DNA from: Melampsora larici-populina 98AG31
Lineage: Eukaryota > Basidiomycota > Pucciniomycetes > Pucciniales > Melampsoraceae
NCBI RefSeq assembly: GCF_000204055.1
Contig: NW_006768826.1
Location: 161,209-225,208, forward strand
Reading direction: 5' to 3'
DNA length: 64,000 nt
A model generated the notes under the pieces. The model saw nothing but the letters and a program-made list of their open reading frames with translations. It was not told the DNA's origin and made no database searches. The position numbers and the translations under genes are program-made. Shown piece after piece: positions 34,371 to 42,759 of this stretch. How positions within the stretch are numbered: position 1 is the stretch's first letter; every line of letters begins with the position of its first letter.

Positions 34371-34765
34371 TGTAAAGGACTTCTATAAGTCCTCACTAAG
34401 ATAACTTCTGTACGGGCTCGGGCTACGGGATGAGGGAACTTGAATCCAATAAATGGATTCGACTGATGTCTAGAACCAAATGATAGCAAGATTGATTACT
34501 GGCTCAAAAGGATGTGAATCATACAATCAGTCGTGATTCCCTCTAACGGGTATAAATGAGAAAATAGAAAAGATAACAATAAATGAAAAGAATTATAATG
34601 AAATGCTCACCTGGCTCAAAAGGATGTGAATCATACAATCAGTCGTGATTCCCTAGAGAGCCAGAATTGTGCGAGATGGATTTGAAAGATATAAGAAAGT
34701 CTATTAGGTCTAATCTTGTATAAGTGTATGTTTATATCTGTAATGATGTCTTCGACAGCGTTACA
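34371..34765 (-). repeat. 5' LTR of the gypsy element
   Basis: 395 bp, pair of 28445-28839. The polyprotein frame stays open upstream into this LTR to an ATG at 34489. Confidence 0.93.
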
Positions 34766-34770
34766 TTATC

Positions 34771-34915
34771 CTTCATCATAATTTCACATCAATACCCTTT
34801 TTAATTTAGTCTTCTTTCTTCTTCATCTATTACATCAACCGGAAGTCCTTGACTCGTAATATCACAGCTTACGTATATTCTACTCCACAACGAGGTATGT
34901 TAGAATACCACGACA
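34771..34915 (-). repeat. 3' LTR of the copia element, part 2
   Basis: Matches 40337-40481 by position and sequence, ending ACCACGACA. Separated from part 1 by the gypsy element and its TTATC duplication. Confidence 0.92.
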
Positions 34916-34985
34916 CGCCCCCTCAAGGACTTCAGGGGGAAATATGCTTGAGGCCCAGAAGTTGTCGGAGATAATAGAACTGCTG

Positions 34986-37900
34986 TCAACCTAAAGGTTT
35001 GGTCAAATGATTGGCACTCATCTTTCCCATGGGACAATGTTTAACAACCATAGCACCCTGTTTCACAACTTCTCGTATCCAATGATACTGGATCTCAATA
35101 TGCTTTGTTCTAGCATGAAAAATAGATTTCGTGGTGAGATGGATGGCTCCCATGTTGTCGCTACTCAGAACAGTTGGATTCGGGTCCTCAAAACCAAACC
35201 TTGCAAGCATGCCACGTAGCCAAATGAGCTCTTGACCTGCTTTGGTAATAGCACGATACTCCGCCTCCGTTGAAGATAGAGCCACAGTAGGTTGAAGACG
35301 GGATTTCCAAGAAATAGGCCCACCAGCTAGTTGAAAGATATAACCTGTGGTTGACCGTCGTGAATCTCGATCTCCAGCCCAATCAGAGTCACAGTGCGAA
35401 ATAGGTAAACTAAAACTTTTCAGACCAGTAACCGAGGTAGAAGAAGACGAATTCCCTTCATAAGATATGCCCAGATTAATTGTTCCTAAAAGATACCGAA
35501 AGACATTAATAACAGAATCCCAATGTTTCCGAGAAGGTGAATCTAGATGCTGTGACAACACTCCCACCGCGTAGGATAGATCCGGCCAAGTACACTGAAC
35601 CAGGTACATTAACGAACCGACTGCACTGCGATAGTCAAGACCCTCAAGTTTGAAAGCGCTAGCTTCGTCTTCACTCGAGCGGTATAACTTCAAGCCAGCG
35701 GGAAAGGGAGTGGAAGCTGGTTTCAAAGTAAGCATGCCAAAGCGTTCCAACACAGCGCGTGACAAGGCCAATTGTGTGATAGTGTAGCAGTGAGGAGCTT
35801 GTCTGATGATTTGAATTCCAACTACCGTCGTGGCTACTCCCAGATCCTCCATCTCCCACTTTTTGCTGATTTCGATTTTAAAAGTAGAGATGTCGTTTCC
35901 CGTAATGGCAAGATCATCAACGTGAACATAGATTGCGGTAAATGTGTTGGAAGTGGTGCGTGTGTAGATACATGGATCAAGAGGGCATTGTTCAAATGCA
36001 ATACTAAGCAGAAAATCAACCACCTCCTCATACCAAATCTTTGGTGACTGACGCAATCCGTACAACGACCTCTTCAACCTACACACCTTGCTCTTAGACC
36101 CCTTGATGAAACCCTCAGGTTGGTACATATAAACTTCCTCGTCTAAAGTTCCATTAAGAAAAGCGGTGACTGCATCCATCTGGTGTATTTGCCAGCCTTG
36201 AAGTGCAGCAAACGCAATGATGAGTCGTAGCGATGAGGGTTTACCAGTGGGAGAAAATGTCTCATGGAAGTCAATACCTTCACGTTGCATATTACCCATG
36301 ACAACGAATCTGGCTTTGAACTTCGAGACAGTACCATCTGTGTTGAATTTCTTGCGAAAGAGCCAGAAACCTCGCAACACATTCTTATCCGAAGGATGAT
36401 CAACAAGCTCCCAAACTTCCTTATTGGTCAAAGAGTCAATTTCCTTCTGACACGCACGTCGCCAACACTCAGCTTCCGGTCCATTGATAGCAGTCCTAAA
36501 TGATTTTGGTACCGGCACATCAACCACAGAAGCAGAAAAATCCTCTGAGAGTATAGCAAAAGCTGAAACATAGGTGCAGTCATCGAAGTAGACATGACCA
36601 CCCATGCCTTTGTAAGTAACAGGCTCCCTAGCACGACCTGAACTACGAGATGGAGCTGCAGGCGTGGGGACTGGAGTTGGTACACCGGCAGTAGGTGTGT
36701 GAATACCGGGTAAGTCGGTCGGAGGTGCTACTAGATCCTCATCTTCACTGTCGTCTTCTTGATTTGATAGTACTTGAAAACGATTAGGGGATTCTACTGA
36801 AAGGTTAGGAGTACATTCATCGTCAAAGACTAACGGACATTCAGAAGAGCTGTTGTTTCGATACGGAAAGACAGTTTCACAAAAAGTAACGTTGTGACTG
36901 AGTAAGATCTTGCGTGTTTCTAAATCAAAAATGCGATAGTTAAAATTATCATCTTGAAATCCTAACAGTACTCCCTCATTTGTACGTGAGGTAAATTTGC
37001 CATCTCTGGCTTCTTTTCTGACTAAGACATGAGCTTGACAACCGAAAACTTTGAGGTGACTTATGTTTGGTTTTCTGTAATACCAAAACTCAAAGGGAGT
37101 CTTTCCACTAGGTAAGGCAGAGGTAATGGAACGATTGATGATAAATACCGCAGTAGCACATGCCTTGTACCAGAAACTTTGAGGTACGCCCGACTGCAGC
37201 ATCAGAGATCTTGCACGAGTCGTGACCGTTGGGTTACCTCTCTCCAATACACCATTCTGTTCAGGTGTGTAGCTGGCAGTGAAATGAAACACAATACCCG
37301 TAGTTTCACAAAACTCCTCCATGATAGCATTCACGAACTTGCTTCCTTGGTCCATGGTAAACTGAATAAGGCGACAGCCGGTTTGTCTCTCTGCCAAAGC
37401 GATGTATTTGATGAAAACACTGAAAACTACTTCTTTTGATTTATTATTTAGAGGAAAGATATGACGAAATGAGGAAAAGTCGTCGGTAAACAAAATATAG
37501 TATGATTCATTGTGAATACCAGATACACGATTGATCCCACTTAGATCGACATGCACGTTCTGAAGAAAAGAGGAAGCTTGTGGACGAGTGCCAGAAAATG
37601 GAAGTTTCTTGGACTTAGACTGAATACAGATAGGACAGGAAGGCGTAGAGGTAGAATTAAAGTTACACAACCCTTCCAGACTATCATGTTTGATCATCTC
37701 GTTCAAATACTTGTGACTTATGTGACCTAATCGTTGGTGTTGAAGATCGCATGAGTGTGTGTTATGTATAGGTTGATTCTTTGAGATGACATCACTCACA
37801 GGTTTGAGAGATACCAACATGAGATTACCGGAGAAGGCACCATTGAAAAGTGCACACTGACCCATGACTAAACTGAAACAATCAGGGCTATTTGAGTTGA

Positions 37901-38927
37901 TAAGAGTTACGACTCCCTTCTTTAATAAAGCTCCTCCAGCTATGAGGTTCCTACTTAGCTCCGGCACATACAGACAATCTGCCAGAGTAAAAATAGTCCC
38001 ATCACCGGCTCTAAGTTTGACAGAACCGGTGGAATGAACTGCCAGAGACACATCACCCCCAGCTAATCGAAGACGCTTGTTTAAGTCTTTGAGCGGCTTG
38101 ACAGTAGAAGCATCGAAAAATGATAAGTCATTGAACATATGGTGTGAAGCACCAGTGTCGTTTAACGCCCAAATACCTTCAGTAGGGGTTACTGAAGATG
38201 CCGTAGCATCGAAATCGACCAGCTCAGATCCTTGAGCGCTTGGTTGGGTGGACTGAGTAATGCTGGCAGGTTGATATTCAAAATTCGGGTCAATGGGTAC
38301 TTGTACAAAAGCTTCAGAAACGTTCACAACAGGGATTACAGTGGAATTTTCTGAGACCGGATTGAGAGGTTGATCGATGACAGGTAGATATTCTATCAAG
38401 AAAGTCATGGCGTGATTTGCCAAAGAAAACGGAGGTCTGACAATCTTCACACCTCGAATAGAACTAGACGAGTCCACATGATTTGCTTGTTGCTGAGAAA
38501 AGTTTCTTCTTTTGAACTTCTTCTTTTCATCTTGTCTGGACATCCATTCTTCTCGTTTAGCAAAATTCGAAGGCTGTTTGAAACATTGGTCGGGTTTGTG
38601 CGGGTTTTGAAAAGTGTTGCCCACACATCGATCGACGGTACATTTAACAAGATTACTAGGTTGAGCGGAATAGTTAGAAACATGATGACTTGATTGAATC
38701 AGAGAAGGTGAAAGATATTGTTGTTCATCTTTGTGTAATAAAAGCTCCTGTTTAACTTTTTCAAACGTAAGAGGTTGTATAACTCTGTAGATTATAGCAA
38801 TTGTAACCTCATATCCAGGCTTCAAACTCTTGATCAATGTACGAGCAACTTGTCCATCTTGCATAACACCTTTGTACTTTCGGAATTCTCGTAACAACGA
38901 AGAGAACTTATCAATATGTACTTTCAA
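34986..38927 (-). CDS. Copia Pol (protease, integrase, reverse transcriptase, RNase H) with the rest of Gag
   Basis: A 1313-residue open frame. It begins inside gag (HIDKFSSLLREFRKYKG). A Cys-containing basic region (CFKQPSNFAKREEW) follows, then the protease (WALNDTGASHHMF, near residue 255). The integrase zinc-binding HHCC region is near residues 395-430 (HQRLGHISHKYL, CPICIQSK), then the integrase core (FTMDQGSKFVNAIMEEF, YTPEQNGVLERGN). Reverse transcriptase has FKARFVVMGNMQREGIDF and the catalytic YVHVDDLAITGN near residue 998. RNase H ends the protein (HCDSDWAGDRDSRRS, ALSSTEAEYRA). Order protease-integrase-RT-RNase H defines Ty1/copia. It is in the same frame as the upstream gag part and separated from it only by TGA 38937-38939, so both were one polyprotein. 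Confidence 0.93.
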   Translation of the reverse strand: MKVHIDKFSSLLREFRKYKGVMQDGQVARTLIKSLKPGYEVTIAIIYRVIQPLTFEKVKQELLLHKDEQQYLSPSLIQSSHHVSNYSAQPSNLVKCTVDRCVGNTFQNPHKPDQCFKQPSNFAKREEWMSRQDEKKKFKRRNFSQQQANHVDSSSSIRGVKIVRPPFSLANHAMTFLIEYLPVIDQPLNPVSENSTVIPVVNVSEAFVQVPIDPNFEYQPASITQSTQPSAQGSELVDFDATASSVTPTEGIWALNDTGASHHMFNDLSFFDASTVKPLKDLNKRLRLAGGDVSLAVHSTGSVKLRAGDGTIFTLADCLYVPELSRNLIAGGALLKKGVVTLINSNSPDCFSLVMGQCALFNGAFSGNLMLVSLKPVSDVISKNQPIHNTHSCDLQHQRLGHISHKYLNEMIKHDSLEGLCNFNSTSTPSCPICIQSKSKKLPFSGTRPQASSFLQNVHVDLSGINRVSGIHNESYYILFTDDFSSFRHIFPLNNKSKEVVFSVFIKYIALAERQTGCRLIQFTMDQGSKFVNAIMEEFCETTGIVFHFTASYTPEQNGVLERGNPTVTTRARSLMLQSGVPQSFWYKACATAVFIINRSITSALPSGKTPFEFWYYRKPNISHLKVFGCQAHVLVRKEARDGKFTSRTNEGVLLGFQDDNFNYRIFDLETRKILLSHNVTFCETVFPYRNNSSSECPLVFDDECTPNLSVESPNRFQVLSNQEDDSEDEDLVAPPTDLPGIHTPTAGVPTPVPTPAAPSRSSGRAREPVTYKGMGGHVYFDDCTYVSAFAILSEDFSASVVDVPVPKSFRTAINGPEAECWRRACQKEIDSLTNKEVWELVDHPSDKNVLRGFWLFRKKFNTDGTVSKFKARFVVMGNMQREGIDFHETFSPTGKPSSLRLIIAFAALQGWQIHQMDAVTAFLNGTLDEEVYMYQPEGFIKGSKSKVCRLKRSLYGLRQSPKIWYEEVVDFLLSIAFEQCPLDPCIYTRTTSNTFTAIYVHVDDLAITGNDISTFKIEISKKWEMEDLGVATTVVGIQIIRQAPHCYTITQLALSRAVLERFGMLTLKPASTPFPAGLKLYRSSEDEASAFKLEGLDYRSAVGSLMYLVQCTWPDLSYAVGVLSQHLDSPSRKHWDSVINVFRYLLGTINLGISYEGNSSSSTSVTGLKSFSLPISHCDSDWAGDRDSRRSTTGYIFQLAGGPISWKSRLQPTVALSSTEAEYRAITKAGQELIWLRGMLARFGFEDPNPTVLSSDNMGAIHLTTKSIFHARTKHIEIQYHWIREVVKQGAMVVKHCPMGKMSANHLTKPLG

Positions 38928-38936
38928 TGAATCGGT

Positions 38937-39530
38937 TCAAAGCTGAGTCATAGAGTGTAAAGCTGTTTCGACGTGCTTGAGCTTGGCTTCGGAGATGTTT
39001 GAATGATAGTCTTTGAGATGTTTCCAAAGAATAAATGGGTCGTATTGAATGATCATGTTCTCGTTAGTTAAGGCATCACGAGCTCGTTCACCATTTATAC
39101 CATCGCATTTGTTGAGTATCCATGTAGTAATAAGAAATTTAATCTTCTTATGTTTCTCTTCAGAAAGAGACGGATCTACATAATCAGCAACATCTAAGTA
39201 AGATTCATAACCTAATGATTCGATTGATTCATGTATTAACAAGTGCCAATAGTTATAATTATCATCAGTAAGATCATTTTTGATATTGAATTTACTTAGA
39301 GAAGCTGTAGTGCGATGAATAAACTGTTGTAAAGGAGTAAGAGATTCTAACGTAGTATTATCGGCAGACATAGCAGTAGGAGGAAGTTTAGAAGTCAAAA
39401 CAAGGGTCTTTAAACCAGATGAACGTTTTACAGTGGCGGTTGATTTAACAGAACTAGAAGTATCTGATTCCGCGGAGGATTCAGTATCCGTAGATTCGAT
39501 ATCGTGGTTGTCGTCTTCAGTAGATTGCAT
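38937..39530 (-). pseudogene. N-terminal Gag part of the copia polyprotein, ended by TGA
   Basis: ATG at 39530 (MQSTEDDNHDIESTDTESS). The capsid-like region includes LTDDNYNYWHLLIHESIE, WILNKCDGINGERARDAL and LWKHLKDYHSNISEAKLK, typical of copia gag (UBN2-type). It stops at TGA 38937-38939 in MTQL-stop-TDSLKVHI, where CGA (Arg) would restore a usual copia gag reading. Pol resumes in the same frame 10 bases on. Either decay or, less likely, programmed read-through. Confidence 0.85.
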
Positions 39531-39594
39531 ACGAAAAATGAAAAATCGTTGGAATATTGAGAGTGCTTGAAGAATATCAAGACTCTTGCTACCA

Positions 39595-40481
39595 TGTAAA
39601 GATGAGTAGTGCTCGAGAACAATATAGTGGCTAAGCCGTTATAGATGAATGTCCTGGGGTAATCAGGTACTGATGTAAGTAACGGCACAAGCCTCAAAGA
39701 GCTTCGAAGAGCACTGAAAATCAGAGACAGACCTGTGCTCAAGGCAACAGGGATCGTACGCAAAGGTAGAGATGATGTGTGAGCAATAGATAATAAGAAA
39801 GAGTTTCTTTTCGATCATGAATAAGTAGTATACTAACCTGGGGTAATCAGGTACTGATGTAAGTAACGGCACAAGCCTCAAAGAGCTTCGAAGAGCACTA
39901 AAAATCAGAGACAGACCTGACCACAGCACACATTAGTATGATAGAAAAATAGGAAAAAGAGAAAGAGAGATATAACAAACCTGTGCTCAAGGCAACAGGG
40001 ATCGTACGCAAAGGTAGAGATGATGTGTGAGCAATAGATAATAAGAAAGCTAATGGTGTCATAGAATCAAATTAAATAAAAGATAATTAGGACGATGATT
40101 TGTGAGTAAAGATAGCAAGAGAAACACTTACAGTTTCTTTTTGATGAGGAAAAGAAAACTGAGTGGTACAAGGGTTTCATTATATATACTTGCTTGTACA
40201 AACTAGCATATGTACGGATATGAAATGAAAAGAAATATGAAATGAAAAGCTCTCAGGTCACAAGCGACCTATTCCCAATTAGTAAAAAGAGAAACACAAC
40301 TCCCGCAACCATCATTCCTTAACCGTGCTCATTATCCTTCATCATAATTTCACATCAATACCCTTTTTAATTTAGTCTTCTTTCTTCTTCATCTATTACA
40401 TCAACCGGAAGTCCTTGACTCGTAATATCACAGCTTACGTATATTCTACTCCACAACGAGGTATGTTAGAATACCACGACA
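39595..40481 (-). repeat. 5' LTR of the copia element (887 bp)
   Basis: Bounded by TGTAAAGATGAG (39595) and ACCACGACA (40481). It contains two copies of an about 79-bp unit starting CCTGGGGTAATCAGGTACTG (39654, 39838) and two of a unit starting CCTGTGCTCAAGGCAACAGG. Confidence 0.92.
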
Positions 40482-41381
40482 CTTTTGACTCCCATATGGC
40501 TGCAGCACAGGACTTATGGATTGACCAGTGCGTTGATTGATATTGTGAACGATCACAGACTGTCACTATTCCACTTGGTGAAAAAGTCAAGAACAATGCT
40601 CAAGAGTTTTTCAACAAGTTGAAATCTGCCATCAACTATGTTTCAAACCAACATCAGCAAGATCCAAAGATTATCCATATGATCAGTGACCTTTGATAAT
40701 CCTTTTTTAGTTGTCTGCCCTTTTTTTGACACCTGTGGCCACTGGTGGCAGTTTATGAAATGAAGCAATAATTACCAAAATTCATGATTTGTATGATAGT
40801 TGAGTGTGTATACACCGTGTCTGTGTAGGCTTTGCTACACTACGGTCCAAACTTTAAGGGCAAATATGTCTTCAAAACACCCTCAGTATTGACATTCGAG
40901 AAACATGGAACTTTACCTACCAGTGACAAATGCGTTATATGATTGTGATGTAGATTTTGTGTTTTTGTAGAAAAAATGTAAATTCAATGTATTTCTTATT
41001 GTGATTTGAAAACATATACGCTTGAGGTATCTCGATACCTCATCAGAACATAAATTAACCACAACATAAACTAAACGTGCCCATTACAAACTCAACAGGT
41101 ACTTCCTATATAGCTTCCATGTTTAAAGTAGACTAGAGTAGACTGCTGTAGATTGTTCAGCTTCTGATACCAAGTCCCCAAGCGAGGTTTGACTTTTGGA
41201 AAACCAAGTCATATGAAGTCGAGTCATTTCCCTTTTGGCAACAAGTCACAGATCTCTTTGCACATCATTCCGCTCTTCCACTTGTTTTTATATGGTTTCT
41301 TCTTTGTTTTTCTTTCTTTTTGCCATCCTGCTAACATATCCATTCTCTCCCATTTTCCTTCTGACTCAGGTTCTCCGAGTC

Positions 41382-41969
41382 CGCAAAGGTCCTCAATCCG
41401 ATAAGGTTAAAAAACATAAGCATCCAATCTGTGATACACCAAGATACGCCAGTCTGCCTTCGTCTGCTTCGTTTTGAATCCTATGTTGACCAAGTTTTCT
41501 TTTTTCTAAATCGTTCCATTCTTTCCACTCAATTCCTTCTTCACAATCTGTACCATTCACACATCTCTCCCACGCAGCTCTCAAACCCTTCTCCAGATTA
41601 GTGATCCGGCGTATTGAATACTACTGAATAACACCGATCGATCTCGCGTCTCGAATGATCAACGTCGCAATAGAGCCAACTCGCTCATTCCCGCAGTCAG
41701 ATAAGCAAGCACCTTCTGTGGTTCTTGCTCGGGAGTGACCATTAGCGACACCTGATAATTGAGACTCTTTGCTAGCTGAATGGCTTAATCTTCATACTCA
41801 TCGAGGTATAAAGCCAAGATGGTTACTGCAAATGAATTCGAAGATGCTGATTTAATTTGGGATCAATTTAAACATGATATCATCCAAAGGGTTTTAAGGT
41901 ATGGTGATGTACTTGTTAAGTAAGTGTTTTATGAAAATGATCCTTTTTGCGGGATGGGTTTGGGCAAGG
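41382..41969 (+). repeat. 588-bp segment repeated on the other side of the gap (copy 1)
   Basis: Nearly identical to 42070-42656; I see a one-base homopolymer difference and one C/T difference near the end. It stops exactly at the run of N, which suggests an unmerged assembly overlap. Confidence 0.85.
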
Positions 41970-42069
41970 NNNNNNNNNNNNNNNNNNNNNNNNNNNNNNN
42001 NNNNNNNNNNNNNNNNNNNNNNNNNNNNNNNNNNNNNNNNNNNNNNNNNNNNNNNNNNNNNNNNNNNNN
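41970..42069. other. Assembly gap (100 N)
   Basis: Exactly 100 unknown bases; the length looks conventional rather than measured. Any frame crossing it is meaningless. Confidence 0.98.
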
Positions 42070-42656
42070 CGCAAAGGTCCTCAATCCGATAAGGTTAAAA
42101 ACATAAGCATCCAATCTGTGATACACCAAGATACGCCAGTCTGCCTTCGTCTGCTTCGTTTTGAATCCTATGTTGACCAAGTTTTCTTTTTTCTAAATCG
42201 TTCCATTCTTTCCACTCAATTCCTTCTTCACAATCTGTACCATTCACACATCTCTCCCACGCAGCTCTCAAACCCTTCTCCAGATTAGTGATCCGGCGTA
42301 TTGAATACTACTGAATAACACCGATCGATCTCGCGTCTCGAATGATCAACGTCGCAATAGAGCCAACTCGCTCATTCCCGCAGTCAGATAAGCAAGCACC
42401 TTCTGTGGTTCTTGCTCGGGAGTGACCATTAGCGACACCTGATAATTGAGACTCTTTGCTAGCTGAATGGCTTAATCTTCATACTCATCGAGGTATAAAG
42501 CCAAGATGGTTACTGCAAATGAATTCGAAGATGCTGATTTAATTTGGGATCAATTTAAACATGATATCATCCAAAGGGTTTTAAGGTATGGTGATGTACT
42601 TGTTAAGTAAGTGTTTTATGAAAATGATCCTTTTTGTGGGATGGGTTTGGGCAAGG
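42070..42656 (+). repeat. Segment repeated across the gap (copy 2)
   Basis: Copy of 41382-41969, then continues into unique sequence at GGATCAGTG. Confidence 0.85.
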
Positions 42657-42757
42657 GATCAGTGATTGATTTTCTTTGGTTTTTTAGTTTGGTTCGATGA
42701 TTATGTTGAGGATGGAACATCAAGATTACTAAAATTGAAAAATTTGTTTCATAAGTG
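42506..42757 (+). CDS. Possible two-exon hypothetical gene fragment
   Basis: ATG at 42506 gives MVTANEFEDADLIWDQFKHD then IIQRVLRYGDVLV. A donor lies near 42584-42608 (GTAAGT at 42606), and TTTTTTAG near 42688 leads to WFDDYVEDGTSRLLKLKN before a GTGAGT. The exon phase at the junction was not resolved, so the model is incomplete. No family recognised. The first exon also appears at 41819 in the duplicated segment. Confidence 0.35.
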
Positions 42758-42759
42758 AG

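Larger units (their letters stand above)
28445..34765 (-). mobile_element. Young Ty3/gypsy LTR retrotransposon nested in the copia LTR
   Basis: 395-bp LTRs at both ends, TG..CA, look identical on direct reading. Target duplication TTATC is at 28440-28444 and 34766-34770. Total 6321 bp. A polypurine tract GGGGGGGAGAA (minus strand, 28840-28850) abuts the 3' LTR. No TGG-type primer site abuts the 5' LTR (the first internal bases are CTTTTTTTTTCTTGAACC), so an offset primer site or self-priming is possible. Confidence 0.95.
27624..40481 (-). mobile_element. Ty1/copia LTR retrotransposon, interrupted by a nested gypsy element
   Basis: LTRs begin TGTCGTGG and end CTTTACA on the minus strand. Target duplication CTTTT is at 27619-27623 and 40482-40486. 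Without the 6.3 kb insert the element is about 6.5 kb. Next to the 5' LTR (right side) the primer site starts TGGTAGC (39594 downward), which matches the 3' end of initiator-Met tRNA as used by Ty1-type elements. A purine tract GAGGGGG precedes the 3' LTR (near 34917-34925). Confidence 0.93.
26773..40693 (+). pseudogene. Decayed hypothetical host gene split by the nested retrotransposons
   Basis: The left part (26773-27623) starts ATG (MPKKNPASCAQSKQCKAH), has TAG after VSGS, a frame change near 27180 (into DIADSSDKEEVNQELINE) and another near 27340 (into STKDKPTIKSKQTTFSCK), ending NINPPITF at the copia target site. The right part (40487-40693) continues in the same frame across the target duplication: DSHMAAAQDLWIDQCVD, TGA at 40538-40540 where Arg fits, then YCERSQTVTIPLGEKVKN, INYVSNQHQQDPKIIHM and a stop. 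Intact junction phase shows the element landed in a coding exon. No family recognised; it could itself be an orphan-family or transposon-derived gene. Confidence 0.6.

Noticed and set aside
29273..34489. Using the first ATG at 34489 as the gypsy start
   Set aside because: It lies within the LTR; the ATG at 34228 starts a normal gag-like N-terminus after the leader.
1397..40540. Reassignment of TGA to Arg as an explanation for the recurrent in-frame TGA codons
   Set aside because: Intact genes here (RabGAP, SEC15 and the 45.6 kb gene) end at TGA or TAG in the expected places, and the stops occur only in repeats and damaged genes.
41901..42288. Open frames spanning the run of N
   Set aside because: They read unknown bases; no coding claim can be made across the gap.
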